NCBI GenBank assembly: GCA_038400315.1
Contig: CP151667.1
Span: forward strand, 6,932,329-6,996,328
Reading direction: 5' to 3'
DNA: 64,000 nucleotides
Source: Isosphaeraceae bacterium EP7
GTDB lineage: Bacteria > Planctomycetota > Planctomycetia > Isosphaerales > Isosphaeraceae
Part shown: positions 8,335-18,250 of the stretch, one piece after another
Layout of the letters: each line of letters starts with the position of its first letter
Position numbering within the stretch: the stretch's first letter is position 1
Notes under the pieces: model-generated
What the model saw: the letters and a program-made list of their open reading frames with translations, nothing else
Told to the model about the DNA's origin: nothing
Database searches by the model: none
Position numbers and translations under genes: made by a program

Positions 8335-9213
8335 TTGGCCCAGGACCGCTCGACGCCGCTGCGGGTGACCATTCTGGGCAACGGGACCAAGATCGAGGTG
8401 CCCGGCCTGGCCGCGCGGCTGGGCAAGGCTGTGGCCTCGACGCCCGGCCTGGTGCTGACCGGCGTCGATCTGTCGAGCGACAGCGACCTGTCCACCCTGG
8501 ACGCCGATCTGGCCGTCGTGATCGGCGGCGACGGCACGGTGCTGCACACCGCCAGGCGCATGGACGACCACCCCACGCCCGTCCTGGGGATTAACGCGGG
8601 CCGGCTGGGGTTCCTGGCCGACCTGACCCCCGAGGCCTTCGTCGTCCAGCTGGACGACCTGGCCGCGCGGCTGTTCGTCGTCGACGAGCTGATGACCCTG
8701 AACTGCACGGTGACGCCCCTGGTCGGCCCCCCCCGGCAGTTCCGCGGCCTGAACGACGTGGTGATGCGGTCCGCCCCGGTGTTCCACCTGCTGGAGCTGG
8801 CCCTGGACATCGACGGCGAGGGGGTGATGACCTATCGCTGCGACGGCCTGATCCTGGCCACGCCGCTGGGCTCCACCGGCCACAGCCTGTCGGCCGGCGG
8901 CCCGATCCTGCCGCCGGGCGCGCAAATGTTTGTGGTGACGCCGATTTGCGCCCACACGCTGACACAGCGCCCGCTGGTGGACTCGGCCGACAAGGTTTAT
9001 GAGCTGGCCCTGCGCAGCGACGCCGGCGCGGCCATGCTGGTGGTCGACGGCCAGGTTCAGGAGCCGCTGGACCCCGGCGACCGGGTGGCCGTGCGCCGCG
9101 GGTCGCCGTCGTTCCCGATGGTCCGGCTGCGCGGGCAGAGCTTCTACAAGACCTTGCGCAACAAGCTCGGCTGGGGGACCGCCCCGCCGGGCGAGCGAGG
9201 CCACGGGGCCTGA
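8335..9213 (+). CDS. nadK: NAD kinase
   Basis: 292 residues from a TTG start. The choice rests on GGAGGAGA about 6 nt before TTG 8335; an in-frame GTG at 8272, directly after the dxs stop, has no such site. The nucleotide motif GGDGT is at residues 64-68, followed by GINAGRLGFL. LND (residues 139-141, often NE) and TPLGSTGHSLSAGGPI are the other signature blocks. It phosphorylates NAD to NADP in the cytoplasm. Proximity to dxs and ispA fits demand for NADPH by the MEP pathway and is a common arrangement. Confidence 0.95.
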   Translation: MAQDRSTPLRVTILGNGTKIEVPGLAARLGKAVASTPGLVLTGVDLSSDSDLSTLDADLAVVIGGDGTVLHTARRMDDHPTPVLGINAGRLGFLADLTPEAFVVQLDDLAARLFVVDELMTLNCTVTPLVGPPRQFRGLNDVVMRSAPVFHLLELALDIDGEGVMTYRCDGLILATPLGSTGHSLSAGGPILPPGAQMFVVTPICAHTLTQRPLVDSADKVYELALRSDAGAAMLVVDGQVQEPLDPGDRVAVRRGSPSFPMVRLRGQSFYKTLRNKLGWGTAPPGERGHGA

Positions 9214-9335
9214 GCGTGGCCCCTCGGTTGTGGTTGACCGTTCCGAGGGTCGTGGCGTACCATCCGGCCCCATCCCTTGAGGCCGCCACCCCCGTTGATC
9301 GACCCCGCCCGAGCAGACCGAACGCTCCAGAGGCG

Positions 9336-10664
9336 ATGCGCCCGGCGATGGCCTATCCTGCCTGCTTCCCACCCCTGACGCGGGCCCGCTGCCTGGCCTT
9401 GCTGGCCCTGGTGCTGGAATGCGCCTTGGCGCTGCGGGTGCTGGCCGCCGGCGCGGTGCAGTGGCACGTCGACCGCCGGCTGGCGGCGAAGGGGAAGATC
9501 TGCCTGTTCGCCGATGCCCAGATTTACTGGGACCTGGGCGGCGCGATCGAAGAGGGGCGGACCTATCAGGTGATGCAGTACGACGTCCCCCACTTCGCGC
9601 TGCGCACCCCGGCCTATCCCGCCTTCCTCGCGGCCTGCCGCCTTCTCTTCGGCGACCGCCTGCTGCCGGCCAGGCTGGTGCAGGCGGTGCTGGGCGCGGC
9701 CACGGTCGGGCTGCTCGCCTGGCTGGTGGAACGGGTCAGCCCTTGGCCGGGGGTGGGCTGGCCGGTTTCGCTGCTGGCGGCGGCCCTCGCGGCGGTCGAG
9801 CCGTTCCTGGTGGGGACCTCGGCGCTGCTGCTCTCCGAGGCCCTGTTCCTGCCGCTCTCGACCCTGATGCTCGCCTGCGCGGCGATGGCCTGGCCCGCAA
9901 CGGGAACCGGTCGCCGCTGGTGGGCCTGGGCGTTCGGGGCGGGGGTGTCGGCCGGCCTGGCGGTGCTGTCGAAGCCGTCCTGGGCGTTGTTCCCGCCCTT
10001 GCTTGCGCTGGCCTGGCTGGTGCTCGCGGGCCAGGGCAGGCGCAAGCGGGCGTTCGCGGGGGGGTTGCTGATGGGCCTCGGGCTGACGGCGGCGATGGCC
10101 CCCTGGTGGGTGCGCAACGCCGAGGTCTTCGGCCGGTTCGTGCCGACGGCGCTCTGGATGGGGGCGAGCCTGTATGACGGCCTGAGCCCGACGGCGACCG
10201 GGGCCAGCGACATGCGTTTTCTGGATGCAGGCGACCTGATCGCCCTCGACGAGCGGGCGCAGGACGCCGAGCTGACCCGACGATCGCTGGCCTTCGCGCG
10301 GGCCAACCCGTCGCGGGTGCTGGAACTCGCCGCGATCAAGGCCCGGCGGTTCTGGAGCCCCTGGCCGAATGCCGAGGAGTTCGGGTCGCGTGCGCTGGCC
10401 GTCGCCAGCGCCACGGTCACGCTGCCGGTCTATGCCCTGATGCTCGCCGGAGTCTGGGACCGGCGGCGCGACGCCCGGGCGTTGGTGCTGCTGGCCGGGC
10501 CTCTTCTGTACTTCGCGGCGCTGCACATGGTGTTCGTCAGCTCGATGCGATACCGGGTCGCGGGCCTGGTCCCGGCGCTCGGCCTGGCGGCGATCGGCCT
10601 GGGTCGGCTGCTGGATTGGGGACTGCCCAGGGCACGAGGCGAGCCGCCGCCGGACGCGGGCTGA
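9336..10664 (+). CDS. GT39-like polyprenyl-phosphate-sugar glycosyltransferase, multi-pass membrane protein
   Basis: About 442 residues with 8-10 hydrophobic segments (LALLALVLECALAL, LVQAVLGAATVGLLAWL, VSLLAAALAAVEPFL and others). The first periplasmic loop carries DAQIYWDLGGAI...YDVPHFALRTPAYPAF, resembling the ArnT/PMT (GT39) loop with its acidic residues and the RTPxYP block. Such enzymes move sugars from polyprenyl phosphates to lipids or proteins at the outer face of the membrane. The chosen ATG at 9336 follows AGAGG; another ATG is at 9348. Acceptor and donor are unknown. Confidence 0.75.
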   Translation: MRPAMAYPACFPPLTRARCLALLALVLECALALRVLAAGAVQWHVDRRLAAKGKICLFADAQIYWDLGGAIEEGRTYQVMQYDVPHFALRTPAYPAFLAACRLLFGDRLLPARLVQAVLGAATVGLLAWLVERVSPWPGVGWPVSLLAAALAAVEPFLVGTSALLLSEALFLPLSTLMLACAAMAWPATGTGRRWWAWAFGAGVSAGLAVLSKPSWALFPPLLALAWLVLAGQGRRKRAFAGGLLMGLGLTAAMAPWWVRNAEVFGRFVPTALWMGASLYDGLSPTATGASDMRFLDAGDLIALDERAQDAELTRRSLAFARANPSRVLELAAIKARRFWSPWPNAEEFGSRALAVASATVTLPVYALMLAGVWDRRRDARALVLLAGPLLYFAALHMVFVSSMRYRVAGLVPALGLAAIGLGRLLDWGLPRARGEPPPDAG

Positions 10665-10728
10665 GACCGGGCGGCGGCGGCGGTTCTTGAGATGACACTC
10701 CACTCCATGGACGGGGGGGGTTCCTGCG

Positions 10729-13700
10729 ATGCGTATCCGTAGTGAGAAGAGGCGCCGGATCCGGCGGATCCTGACCCTGGCGCTCGTGCTGTTGTCGCTG
10801 GGCGTGGGCGGCGTGGCCTGGCTGGCCTACGCCTATCTCACCGACAGCGACACCTGGGCGGCGACAATCCGGGCCCAGGCCCCACGGTTCTTGCCGGGGT
10901 CGGTGGTCGACGTGGGCCGGGTGCAGCCCGGGCTGTTCAGCGGGCACGTCAGCCTCTTGAATGTCAACGTGACGCAGGCGATCGACGGATCACCGTTCGT
11001 GGCCGCGTCGATCGCTCGGCTGCAGATCGCGCACGATGCGCGGGCCCTGCTGCGCGGCGAGTTCGTCCCCAGGCGGGTCGACGTCTCATATCCGGTGCTC
11101 AGGCTGAAGCGTCGCAAGGACGGCCGCTGGAACCTGCAAGGCCTGCTGGCCGACCCCTGGCCGGGCCCCGAGCTGGAGAACCCGCCGCCGGTGTTCATCC
11201 ACAACGGCAAGGTCGAGCTGAGCGACGAGTCGGGTGCCTCGGCGATCCTCCGCGATGTGGAGGTGACCGTGCAGCCCGTCGACGCCCAGACCGTCGAGTT
11301 CGAGGGCTCGGCGCAGGGAGACACCTTCGAGCGGGTCCGGCTGCACGGACGCATCGACCGGTCCACCGGGTCCGTCACGCTGGCCGGCAACCTGGACCGA
11401 CTGGTCATGTCCGATATCTTGCGCGGCCGGTTGCCGGCCGACATCCGGGCGCTCGTCGACCGGGTGGGCCTGACCGGCGGCGAGGCCGACCTGATGCTCC
11501 GCTCGGCCTCCTTCAAGATGGACGACCCCAAGGGAAGCATGAGGTACGACGCCGGGGTGTTGCTGAAGGCGGGCGTCTGGAACTGCCCCGAGCTGCCGTT
11601 CCCGTTCAGCGGGGTCTCGGCCAGCCTGTCGGTGGCCGACGGCAAGGTGGTGCTCGACAGCGCCGAGGGGTTCAACGGCGAGACCAAGGTGCATGCAAGC
11701 GGGGAGTGCTCGCTGGACGACCCGAAGACGGCCCCGATGGACTTCGAGCTCCTGGTCAACCAGCTGGCGCTGGACGGACGGTTGAAGGCGAGGACACCGC
11801 CGCAATTCACCAAGCTCTGGGACGAGTTCAAGCCCAGCGGCAAGGTGAGCGTCGCCCTGCACGCCGTGCGGCGCGACCGCGGCGGGCCGATGGGCGTGGG
11901 GATGACCGTCGAGTGCGAGGACGTCGCGATGACGTACCACCTGTTCAAGTACCCCCTTAGCGGCATCCGAGGGCGGATGACCCTGGAGAACGACACCCTG
12001 AAGATCATCGGGCTGAGGACGATGGTGGGGGGCAAGCCGGTGACGGCCACCGGCACGATCGAGAAGCCGGGTCCACTGGCCGTGGCCAACCTGACCTTCA
12101 AGGCCGAGTCCCTGCCCATCGACGACGTGCTGCTGAAGGCGATGCCCCCGGACGTCCGCGAGGTGGTCCAGCAGTTCTCGCCCCAGGGGACCGTCAATGG
12201 CGTGGCCAGGATGAAACGCGTCCCGCCGTCGAAGCCCGGCGACCCCGTGGCCGGGGTGGTGACGATCGACGCCGACCTCGACCTCAACGAGCGCTGCTCG
12301 ATCCGCTGGGCCGGCCTCCCCTACCCCGTCACCAACCTGACGGGCCACCTGGAGATCCACCCCGACCTCTGGATCATCAGGGACATGAAGGGCAACGGCG
12401 GCAGCGGCTCGTCGACCATCGCCGGCAGCGGCAAGGTGCGCAAGGTCGGGCGGGTCGCCGGCAAGGACCTGCTCAACATCGACCTGAAGATCGACGCGGC
12501 CGAACTGCGGTTCGACAACCAGCTGCGAGACGCCCTGCCCCCCGCCTGGAAGAAGACCTGGGCCCAGCTCAACCCCAGCGGCACCAGCGACGTGAAGTCG
12601 GAGATCAAAATCGTCCCCGGCCAGCCCGACAGCTATAAGCTGACCCTCACCCCGGGCCCGCAGGCCGCCGTGCGCCTGGCCTACAGCCGAGACCCCTCGC
12701 CCGGCGACCCAGGTGGGCATTACCAGCTCCAGATGGACGACGTCCGCGGCCAGTTCGAGGCCATCAACGGCACGGTCGACATGAAGAATGTCGACTTCAA
12801 CTTCTACGGCTCACCCGTCCGGTTCGAGACCGGCCGGGTCCGGGTCGAGGACAGCGGCCGGTTCGACCTCGCCGTGAAGCAACTGAAGGTGCAGAAGCTC
12901 AGGCTCGACTCCAAGCTCCAGGAGATCATGCCCCCGGTCATGGCCAGCTTCGCCCGCAGGCTCGACGACGGCCATCCCTTCACCATCCAGCGCGGCAACC
13001 TCAACCTCGGCTGGTCGGGCGTGCCCGGCGCCCCGGTCCATTGCGGCTGGTCCGACGGGCTCGTCGTGCTCGACAACAACTCGGCCGACACCGGCATCCC
13101 GCTGCACTCGCTGCAGGGGCAGCTCGACAGCGTCGCAGGCCTGTACGACGGCACGAACCTGTCCGTGAGCGCGGCCCTGAACCTGGACAGCGTCATCATC
13201 AAAGGCCAGCAGGTCACGCGCCTGACTGCCCCGATCGAGGTGGACAAAGGGGTGGCACGCATCAAGTCGATCCGCGGCACCCTGCTCGACGGCGAGGTCA
13301 CCGGCGCCCTGGAGGTCAACCTGGAGGCCACCCCGCGCTACAAGGCCGAGTACCAGATCCGCGAGGCGAAGCTCCAGAGCTACGCGCGGACCGTCGCCGG
13401 CAGCCAGGCCTACCGGGGGACCGTCTCGGGCCGGGCCTCGCTGGAAGGACAGGGCTCGGACATGCGAACCGTCGTCGGCGACGCCGAGGTCTACATCAAT
13501 GAGGCCAATCTCGGCGAGATGCCCGACATCGTCCGGCTGCTTGCCCTGCTCCAGCCCAGGCTCAGGGACCGCGGCAAGGCCGGCTTCAACGCCGCCGAGG
13601 TCCACGTCCGCGTCCGGGACGGCGTCGCCCGCCTGAACCAGATCCGCCTGACGGGCAACCCGCTCAATCTCCAGGGCAACGGCACGCTCGACATGCAGGG

Positions 13701-13917
13701 CAACCTCGACCTCTCCCTCGTCCCGGGCTTCGGCGACGGCCTCGGCGTGAAGTTCGTGAACAACTCGCTGAGGGCCGCAAGCAGCCAGCTCTTCGGGGTC
13801 AAGGTCGGCGGCACCCTCTCCGACCCCCGCCCCAAGCTCGTCCCCTTCCCCGTCGCCGACGAGGCCTTCCGCCTCTTCAGCCAGCGCCACCCCGAGCGGG
13901 CCTCGACTCGCCGCTGA
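10729..13917 (+). CDS. Large AsmA/TamB-like protein
   Basis: 1062 residues. A basic N-terminus followed by one membrane segment (ILTLALVLLSLGVGGVAWLAYAYL) anchors it, with the rest predicted outside the cytoplasm. The body is a long run of alternating beta-strand repeats with recurrent patterns (KGSMRYDAGVLL, GKVVLDSAEGF, DFELLVNQLALDG), and the C-terminal part (GTVSGRASLEGQG, EANLGEMPDIVRLLALLQP, NGTLDMQGNLDLSLVPGFG) matches the AsmA-like C-terminal domain. Members form hydrophobic grooves thought to carry lipids between membranes. A G-rich stretch precedes the ATG. It converges on tilS with an 18-nt gap. Confidence 0.82.
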   Translation: MRIRSEKRRRIRRILTLALVLLSLGVGGVAWLAYAYLTDSDTWAATIRAQAPRFLPGSVVDVGRVQPGLFSGHVSLLNVNVTQAIDGSPFVAASIARLQIAHDARALLRGEFVPRRVDVSYPVLRLKRRKDGRWNLQGLLADPWPGPELENPPPVFIHNGKVELSDESGASAILRDVEVTVQPVDAQTVEFEGSAQGDTFERVRLHGRIDRSTGSVTLAGNLDRLVMSDILRGRLPADIRALVDRVGLTGGEADLMLRSASFKMDDPKGSMRYDAGVLLKAGVWNCPELPFPFSGVSASLSVADGKVVLDSAEGFNGETKVHASGECSLDDPKTAPMDFELLVNQLALDGRLKARTPPQFTKLWDEFKPSGKVSVALHAVRRDRGGPMGVGMTVECEDVAMTYHLFKYPLSGIRGRMTLENDTLKIIGLRTMVGGKPVTATGTIEKPGPLAVANLTFKAESLPIDDVLLKAMPPDVREVVQQFSPQGTVNGVARMKRVPPSKPGDPVAGVVTIDADLDLNERCSIRWAGLPYPVTNLTGHLEIHPDLWIIRDMKGNGGSGSSTIAGSGKVRKVGRVAGKDLLNIDLKIDAAELRFDNQLRDALPPAWKKTWAQLNPSGTSDVKSEIKIVPGQPDSYKLTLTPGPQAAVRLAYSRDPSPGDPGGHYQLQMDDVRGQFEAINGTVDMKNVDFNFYGSPVRFETGRVRVEDSGRFDLAVKQLKVQKLRLDSKLQEIMPPVMASFARRLDDGHPFTIQRGNLNLGWSGVPGAPVHCGWSDGLVVLDNNSADTGIPLHSLQGQLDSVAGLYDGTNLSVSAALNLDSVIIKGQQVTRLTAPIEVDKGVARIKSIRGTLLDGEVTGALEVNLEATPRYKAEYQIREAKLQSYARTVAGSQAYRGTVSGRASLEGQGSDMRTVVGDAEVYINEANLGEMPDIVRLLALLQPRLRDRGKAGFNAAEVHVRVRDGVARLNQIRLTGNPLNLQGNGTLDMQGNLDLSLVPGFGDGLGVKFVNNSLRAASSQLFGVKVGGTLSDPRPKLVPFPVADEAFRLFSQRHPERASTRR

Positions 13918-13935
13918 GGCCGGCCTCGCCCGGGT

Positions 13936-15345
13936 TCAGGCCTCCTCGATCGGCGAACAGTCCAGACCCAGCCGCCGCGCGGTCCCGTCGCCCACGCGCA
14001 CCCGCTCGGCGATCCGATGGCCGACGACCCAGACGATCCCCGCGGCGTCGCAGACCAGGGGGACACCCGGGCGATCGGCCCTCGCGACGCGGCGACCCCG
14101 GAAGAAGTCGGCCAGCGGCCGCGACTGGCCCCCCATCCCCAGCGGTTCGAACCGGTCGCCGGGCTCCGGCCCCCGCACCGTCAGCGGCGGCCGGATCATG
14201 CCCAGGTCGACGACCTCGGCCGAGCCGGTCACGTCCAGGTCCGCGACGATCCGCACGCCCCCCCAGGTCACGCTCCCCGGCAGCGGCAGGCAGACCTCGG
14301 GCCTGGCAACCTCCGCAAGGGCCGCATGCCTGGATAACACGACGCGGTCGCCGGCAAGCTCCGCGTGCACCCCCGCCGCGACATCCAGGGCCCCTTCCCC
14401 CCGGCCAGCCCACGCGGCCAGCCTCCGCCAGCGCCGCGTGTCCATCGATGCCTCGGGCCAACCCTGGCGCGACCAGAGCACGCGCATCACTTCAACCCGA
14501 TCGGCCGCACGCAGCCCGATCAGGGCCGCCCGGTCGAGAATGAGCACGCCATCGCTCTCTTCAATCAGCACCCGGCGCACCATCGCGGCCCGCACCGGCC
14601 GCAGCCGGGCCTCGGCCGACGCCGCGTGGCCGGCCAGCCGCGCCAGGGCCTCGACGACGCGAGGATTGGACTCGGAGGCCAGCTTGGGGATCAAATCGTG
14701 ACGGATCCAGGAACGAGTGCGCGTTGTGTCGAGATTCGTCGGGTCGTCGCGCCAGACCTGGCCGATCTCGCCCAGGTAACCCCTGACCTCGTCGCGGCGC
14801 ACGGCCAGCAACGGGCGGACCAGCGAGACCGGGCCGTGCAGCGTGCGGCGTGCCGGGATGCCGGCCAGGCCCCGCAGGCCGGTCCCCCGGATGATCCGGT
14901 GCAGCACCGTCTCGCCTTGATCTTCCAGCGTGTGCCCCACCGCCACCGCGGAAGCTCCGCGAGCCAGCGCAATCTCCGCCAGCCAGTCATACCGGGCGCG
15001 CCGGCCGTCGGCCTCGAAATGCCCTTCGCGGGCGGGCACCCACGTCCCCAGGTCGCAGGGCCAGCCCAGCGAATCGGCCAGGTCCGCGATGAACGTCTTG
15101 ACATGCGGGCCCGCCTCGCCCAGGTCCCCGTGGTCGAGGTGCGCCACCGACAGCCGAAGTCCCAGCCCGGGCGCGATCTCCGAGAGCACACGCAGCAGCC
15201 CGACGCTGTCCCCGCCGGCCGAAACCGCCACGACCCAGGTCGGCCCCAGGCCGCGGGCCAGCCAGCGGGCGACTCGCGCCCTCACGCGGCGTTTCCAGTC
15301 GGGGCTGGGGCCCATCTCGCCCGGAATCGTCGGCATCGTGGCCAT
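13936..15345 (-). CDS. tilS: tRNA(Ile)-lysidine synthase
   Basis: 469 residues. It attaches lysine to C34 of tRNA-Ile(CAU), changing its decoding from AUG to AUA. The N-terminal PP-loop ATPase reads VAVSAGGDSVGLL (residues 39-51); the usual motif is SGGxDS, so the first Gly is Ala43 here. HLDHGDLG, ARYDWL, GHTLEDQGETVLHRIIRGTGLRGLAGI and NLDTTRTRSWIRHDLIP are characteristic TilS blocks. The C-terminal domain carries GDRFEPLGMGGQSRPLADFF, the TilS C-terminal signature, so the protein is full length. The start at 15345 was chosen by family length; the frame stays open far upstream. Confidence 0.94.
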   Translation of the reverse strand: MATMPTIPGEMGPSPDWKRRVRARVARWLARGLGPTWVVAVSAGGDSVGLLRVLSEIAPGLGLRLSVAHLDHGDLGEAGPHVKTFIADLADSLGWPCDLGTWVPAREGHFEADGRRARYDWLAEIALARGASAVAVGHTLEDQGETVLHRIIRGTGLRGLAGIPARRTLHGPVSLVRPLLAVRRDEVRGYLGEIGQVWRDDPTNLDTTRTRSWIRHDLIPKLASESNPRVVEALARLAGHAASAEARLRPVRAAMVRRVLIEESDGVLILDRAALIGLRAADRVEVMRVLWSRQGWPEASMDTRRWRRLAAWAGRGEGALDVAAGVHAELAGDRVVLSRHAALAEVARPEVCLPLPGSVTWGGVRIVADLDVTGSAEVVDLGMIRPPLTVRGPEPGDRFEPLGMGGQSRPLADFFRGRRVARADRPGVPLVCDAAGIVWVVGHRIAERVRVGDGTARRLGLDCSPIEEA

Positions 15346-15450
15346 CCCTGGTGACTTGGATCGACACGCGAGACGCAGGCATTCTAACCCGGCACCGCTC
15401 CGGCCGAGTCCCCGTTCCTCCGCACCGGGGTCGCCGTGTAAACTGGTCCG

Positions 15451-16389
15451 ATGACCATCGACGCCCCCGAACAGTTGCGCTGCCCCCGATGCCGGGGAGA
15501 GCTTGAATCCGCCGAATCTGCCCTGCGTTGCGGCGCCTGCGGCGCGACCTACCCGGTCGTCGGGGGCGTGCCCAGGCTGGCCGGCGAGGGCTACGTCGCC
15601 AGCTTCGGCCGCCAGTGGAACCGCTACGACGTGGCCCGCGACGCCGAGGACGAGGCCGTCTTCCAGGTCAAGACCGGCATCGCCCCGGCCGACCTCGCCG
15701 GCCTCACCGTCCTCGACGCCGGCTGCGGCGGTGGCCGCTACTGCCGGATCGCCGGCCGCTTTGGCGCGAAGGTCGTCGGCGTCGACCTCAGCGACGCGGT
15801 CGACAAGGCCGCCTCCCTCTGCGCCGACCTGCCCAACGTCTCTATCGTCCAGGCCGACCTCCTCGACCTCCCCCTCGCCGAAAAAACCTTCGACCTGGCC
15901 TTCTCCATCGGCGTCCTGCACCACAGCCCCGACCCCCGCCGCGCGTTCGCCCAGGTCGCCGCCAGGGTGAAGCCGCGAGGCCGCCTCGCCGTCTGGCTCT
16001 ACCGCCGCAACACCCCGCCGCAGGAATGGGCCAACTCCGCCCTCCGATCTCTGACCACCCGCATCCCCGCCCGGGTCCTGGAACCGTTGTGCGCCGGCCT
16101 GGGCGTCGTCGGCAGCGTCCCCATCCTCAACAAGACCCTCAACAAAATCGCCAACTTCTCCAACCACCCCGACTGGACCCTTCGCGTCTGCGACAACTTC
16201 GACTGGTACGCCCCCCGCTACCAGTCCCACCACACCGTCGCCGAGCTGAAAACCTGGTTTACCGAGGAAGGTTTCGGCCACCTGACTGAACTAGCCCCCG
16301 CCCGCACCGGCCCCCTGTATGACTGGGCCTATCGCAATGACCTGGTCATCGGCAGTGGCGTGAACGTGGCCGGGACGCGACTGGGTTAG
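15451..16389 (+). CDS. SAM-dependent methyltransferase with N-terminal zinc ribbon
   Basis: 312 residues. Residues 8-50 form a Trm112-like zinc ribbon with CPRCRGEL and CGACGATYPV, giving four cysteines in two CxxC pairs. A class I methyltransferase fold follows: motif I LDAGCGGGRY, motif II VVGVDLS, motif IV DLAFSIGVLHHSPDP. The last 100 residues (TRIPARVLEPL...NHPDWTLRVCDNFDWYAPRYQSHH) match methyltransferases often found near polysaccharide or lipid modification genes. The substrate is not inferable. It is divergent from tilS, with about 105 bp between the starts. Confidence 0.82.
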   Translation: MTIDAPEQLRCPRCRGELESAESALRCGACGATYPVVGGVPRLAGEGYVASFGRQWNRYDVARDAEDEAVFQVKTGIAPADLAGLTVLDAGCGGGRYCRIAGRFGAKVVGVDLSDAVDKAASLCADLPNVSIVQADLLDLPLAEKTFDLAFSIGVLHHSPDPRRAFAQVAARVKPRGRLAVWLYRRNTPPQEWANSALRSLTTRIPARVLEPLCAGLGVVGSVPILNKTLNKIANFSNHPDWTLRVCDNFDWYAPRYQSHHTVAELKTWFTEEGFGHLTELAPARTGPLYDWAYRNDLVIGSGVNVAGTRLG

Positions 16390-16417
16390 GTGAGAGCCAT
16401 CGACGTTCGAGTCCGAC

Positions 16418-16452
16418 GGTTGACGCGGCATTCCCATGCCCTGGCGTCAACC
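16418..16452. terminator. Bidirectional hairpin terminator
   Basis: A 9-bp stem (GGTTGACGC/GCGTCAACC) encloses a second perfect 5-bp stem (GGCAT/ATGCC) with a TCCC loop. It lies between a plus gene ending at 16389 and a minus gene ending at 16452, the expected place for a shared terminator. There is no T-run, as in most hairpins in this window. Confidence 0.55.
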
Positions 16453-17702
16453 TATCCGATCCAGGCAGGCTCGCGTCCCGGATCGAAGAGCACGGCGAGC
16501 CCAGGCCGACGAGTCCCGAACACGCCCGGCGACCGGCCAGGTACCGCGACGTGAAGAGAGGATGCATTAACGTCGACCTGCCTCGCCGTTGCTGGCGCCG
16601 CGGACCCAACCCGCACCGACCTGAAGGCGGGGTTCGCGGCCGGGGCGGCGGCCACGACGGGCGTCACCGCAAGGCCCAGCGGCACGTCCGCGCTGTTCGC
16701 CCGCCCCCAGATGACCACGGTGATGAGCGACGGCGGGAGGTTTCCGGAACGCCATTCCGACGTGCTTGGCGTGTAGACGAGGCGATCGTCGAAGCCGTCG
16801 CCGTTGTAATCGCCGATCATGGGGAGCCGGGTCCCATCGGCGACGCCGCCGGGGCCGGAGATTTCGACCAGGCCCAAGGCATGGTCAAGGTAGGTCCAGA
16901 AATTCTGGGCCGGATGGTAGAGGGTCGGGTCGGCCTTGCCGTCGCCATTGTAGTCGCCCGCGGTGGGCAGCATGCCCGCCGCCGCGGCGGGCATGTCCAG
17001 GACCAGCAGCGTCGTGGCCACCGAGTTGCCGATGTACCAACGCTTCGTCGAGGGGCTGAACACCGCCAGATCGGCCTTGCCGTCGCCGTCGAAGTCGGCC
17101 ACCAACGGGACGTCGTCACCGCCGGCGCCCCCCCAGACCAACGTCGTCGGCGCGGCGGCGCCCCCAGAGTTGCGGATCGTCCAGATCGCCGTCGAGGGCT
17201 CGTAGACCGCCAGGTCAGCCTTGCCGTCGCCGTCGAAGTCGCCGACCATCGGGACATCGCCGCCGCCGGCGCGGCCCCAGACCATCGCCATCGGCGCGGC
17301 GCCCGACGAGTGGCGGATGAACCAGATCGCCGTCTCCGGGCTATAGATCGCCAAGTCGGCCTTGCGATCTCCGTCGAAGTCGCCCGTCAGCGGGATGTCG
17401 GCACTGCCGGCGCGGCCCCAGACCACCACCGTCGGCTCGGCGCCCGACGAGTTGCGGATCGCCCAGACCGACGTCGTCGGGTCGTACACCGCCATGTCCG
17501 ATTGACCGTCGCCGTCGAAGTCATTCGCCGCGACCTTCTGAGCCTGGCTCGACACCGACAAGTGAGGCCCGCCGACACCGCCGCCAAGGCCGGTCAGCGA
17601 CACCGAGGCGAGCAACGCCCTCGGCTCCATCGCTTCGATTCGGGGGGAGAATGCGCCTCGAGCCCGCCTCGACCCTCGAATTCCCGCCTTCGATGGAATC
17701 AT
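16452..17702 (-). CDS. FG-GAP/VCBS-repeat surface protein with LEPR-XLL-type N-terminus
   Basis: 416 residues. The N-terminal segment FSPRIEAMEPRALLASVSL contains the planctomycete LEPR-XLL-type motif (here MEPRALL), associated with exported surface proteins. Six or seven repeats of about 47 residues follow, each with a Ca-binding-type loop such as DFDGDGKADLAVYEP or DYNGDGFDDRLVYTP and a WGRAG(S/G)DVP linker, together predicted to form a beta-propeller. The last ~75 residues lack repeats. GGAGGTGA, a nearly perfect Shine-Dalgarno, lies 9 nt before ATG 17702 and decides the start over a GTG at 17705. The role, adhesion or carbohydrate binding, is not determined. Confidence 0.85.
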   Translation of the reverse strand: MIPSKAGIRGSRRARGAFSPRIEAMEPRALLASVSLTGLGGGVGGPHLSVSSQAQKVAANDFDGDGQSDMAVYDPTTSVWAIRNSSGAEPTVVVWGRAGSADIPLTGDFDGDRKADLAIYSPETAIWFIRHSSGAAPMAMVWGRAGGGDVPMVGDFDGDGKADLAVYEPSTAIWTIRNSGGAAAPTTLVWGGAGGDDVPLVADFDGDGKADLAVFSPSTKRWYIGNSVATTLLVLDMPAAAAGMLPTAGDYNGDGKADPTLYHPAQNFWTYLDHALGLVEISGPGGVADGTRLPMIGDYNGDGFDDRLVYTPSTSEWRSGNLPPSLITVVIWGRANSADVPLGLAVTPVVAAAPAANPAFRSVRVGSAAPATARQVDVNASSLHVAVPGRSPGVFGTRRPGLAVLFDPGREPAWIG

Positions 17703-18250
17703 CACGCATCACCTCCGATCACGACCGGTTTGGATCACGTCCCTCGCCCGTCGACGGGGGGGTCAAGCCGAATACCCGGCCATGGCCACGCATCGACGAA
17801 AGTGATGTCGACGCACCCGCCCCCGGCTCGGGGCCGACGGTTCGTTCCATCGTCGAAGGGGATGTTCGCGGGGCCTCTCCCCGCGGCGAGCCCTGGTCCA
17901 GGGGGATTGCTATCGTCCACGACGGCGCGCGAACACGCAAGCCAATGACCACAAGACCGACTTTAATATCACCCCTCAGAATCCGCCCGATGTATTGCGC
18001 GACTCCGACCCAAGGCGCCATCGCTTCCACGTCGACCGCCGAGCCTAACCCGCGGCCATCACGCAGGTCGTCGCGGCGACCGGGAGTTGATCGGAGTCTC
18101 GACGTCCCTCCCGGCCCAGAATCCGCCATTCCGCACGATCGCCGCCCGCCGATGCCTCCATCAAAGTGAGACATCAGCAGGCCCGTGACATCCGCAGGTC
18201 CGACGCAATTGCCCTGCATCCTCGGTCGGAACGTCACATCGACATTGAAG
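17703..18250. other. Intergenic region, 548 bp, no gene seen
   Basis: It lies upstream of the FG-GAP gene and downstream of the MFS gene, both on the minus strand. Apart from the FG-GAP ribosome-binding site (GGAGGTGA, 17711-17720 region) and a relatively AT-rich stretch near 17960-17980, no frame has family similarity and I see no repeats or clear hairpin. It probably carries the FG-GAP promoter. Confidence 0.5.

Noticed and set aside
6805..9372. 855-residue open frame antisense to dxs and nadK
   Set aside because: Composition (Gln/His/Arg/Gly-rich) and full overlap with two conserved genes mark it as a shadow.
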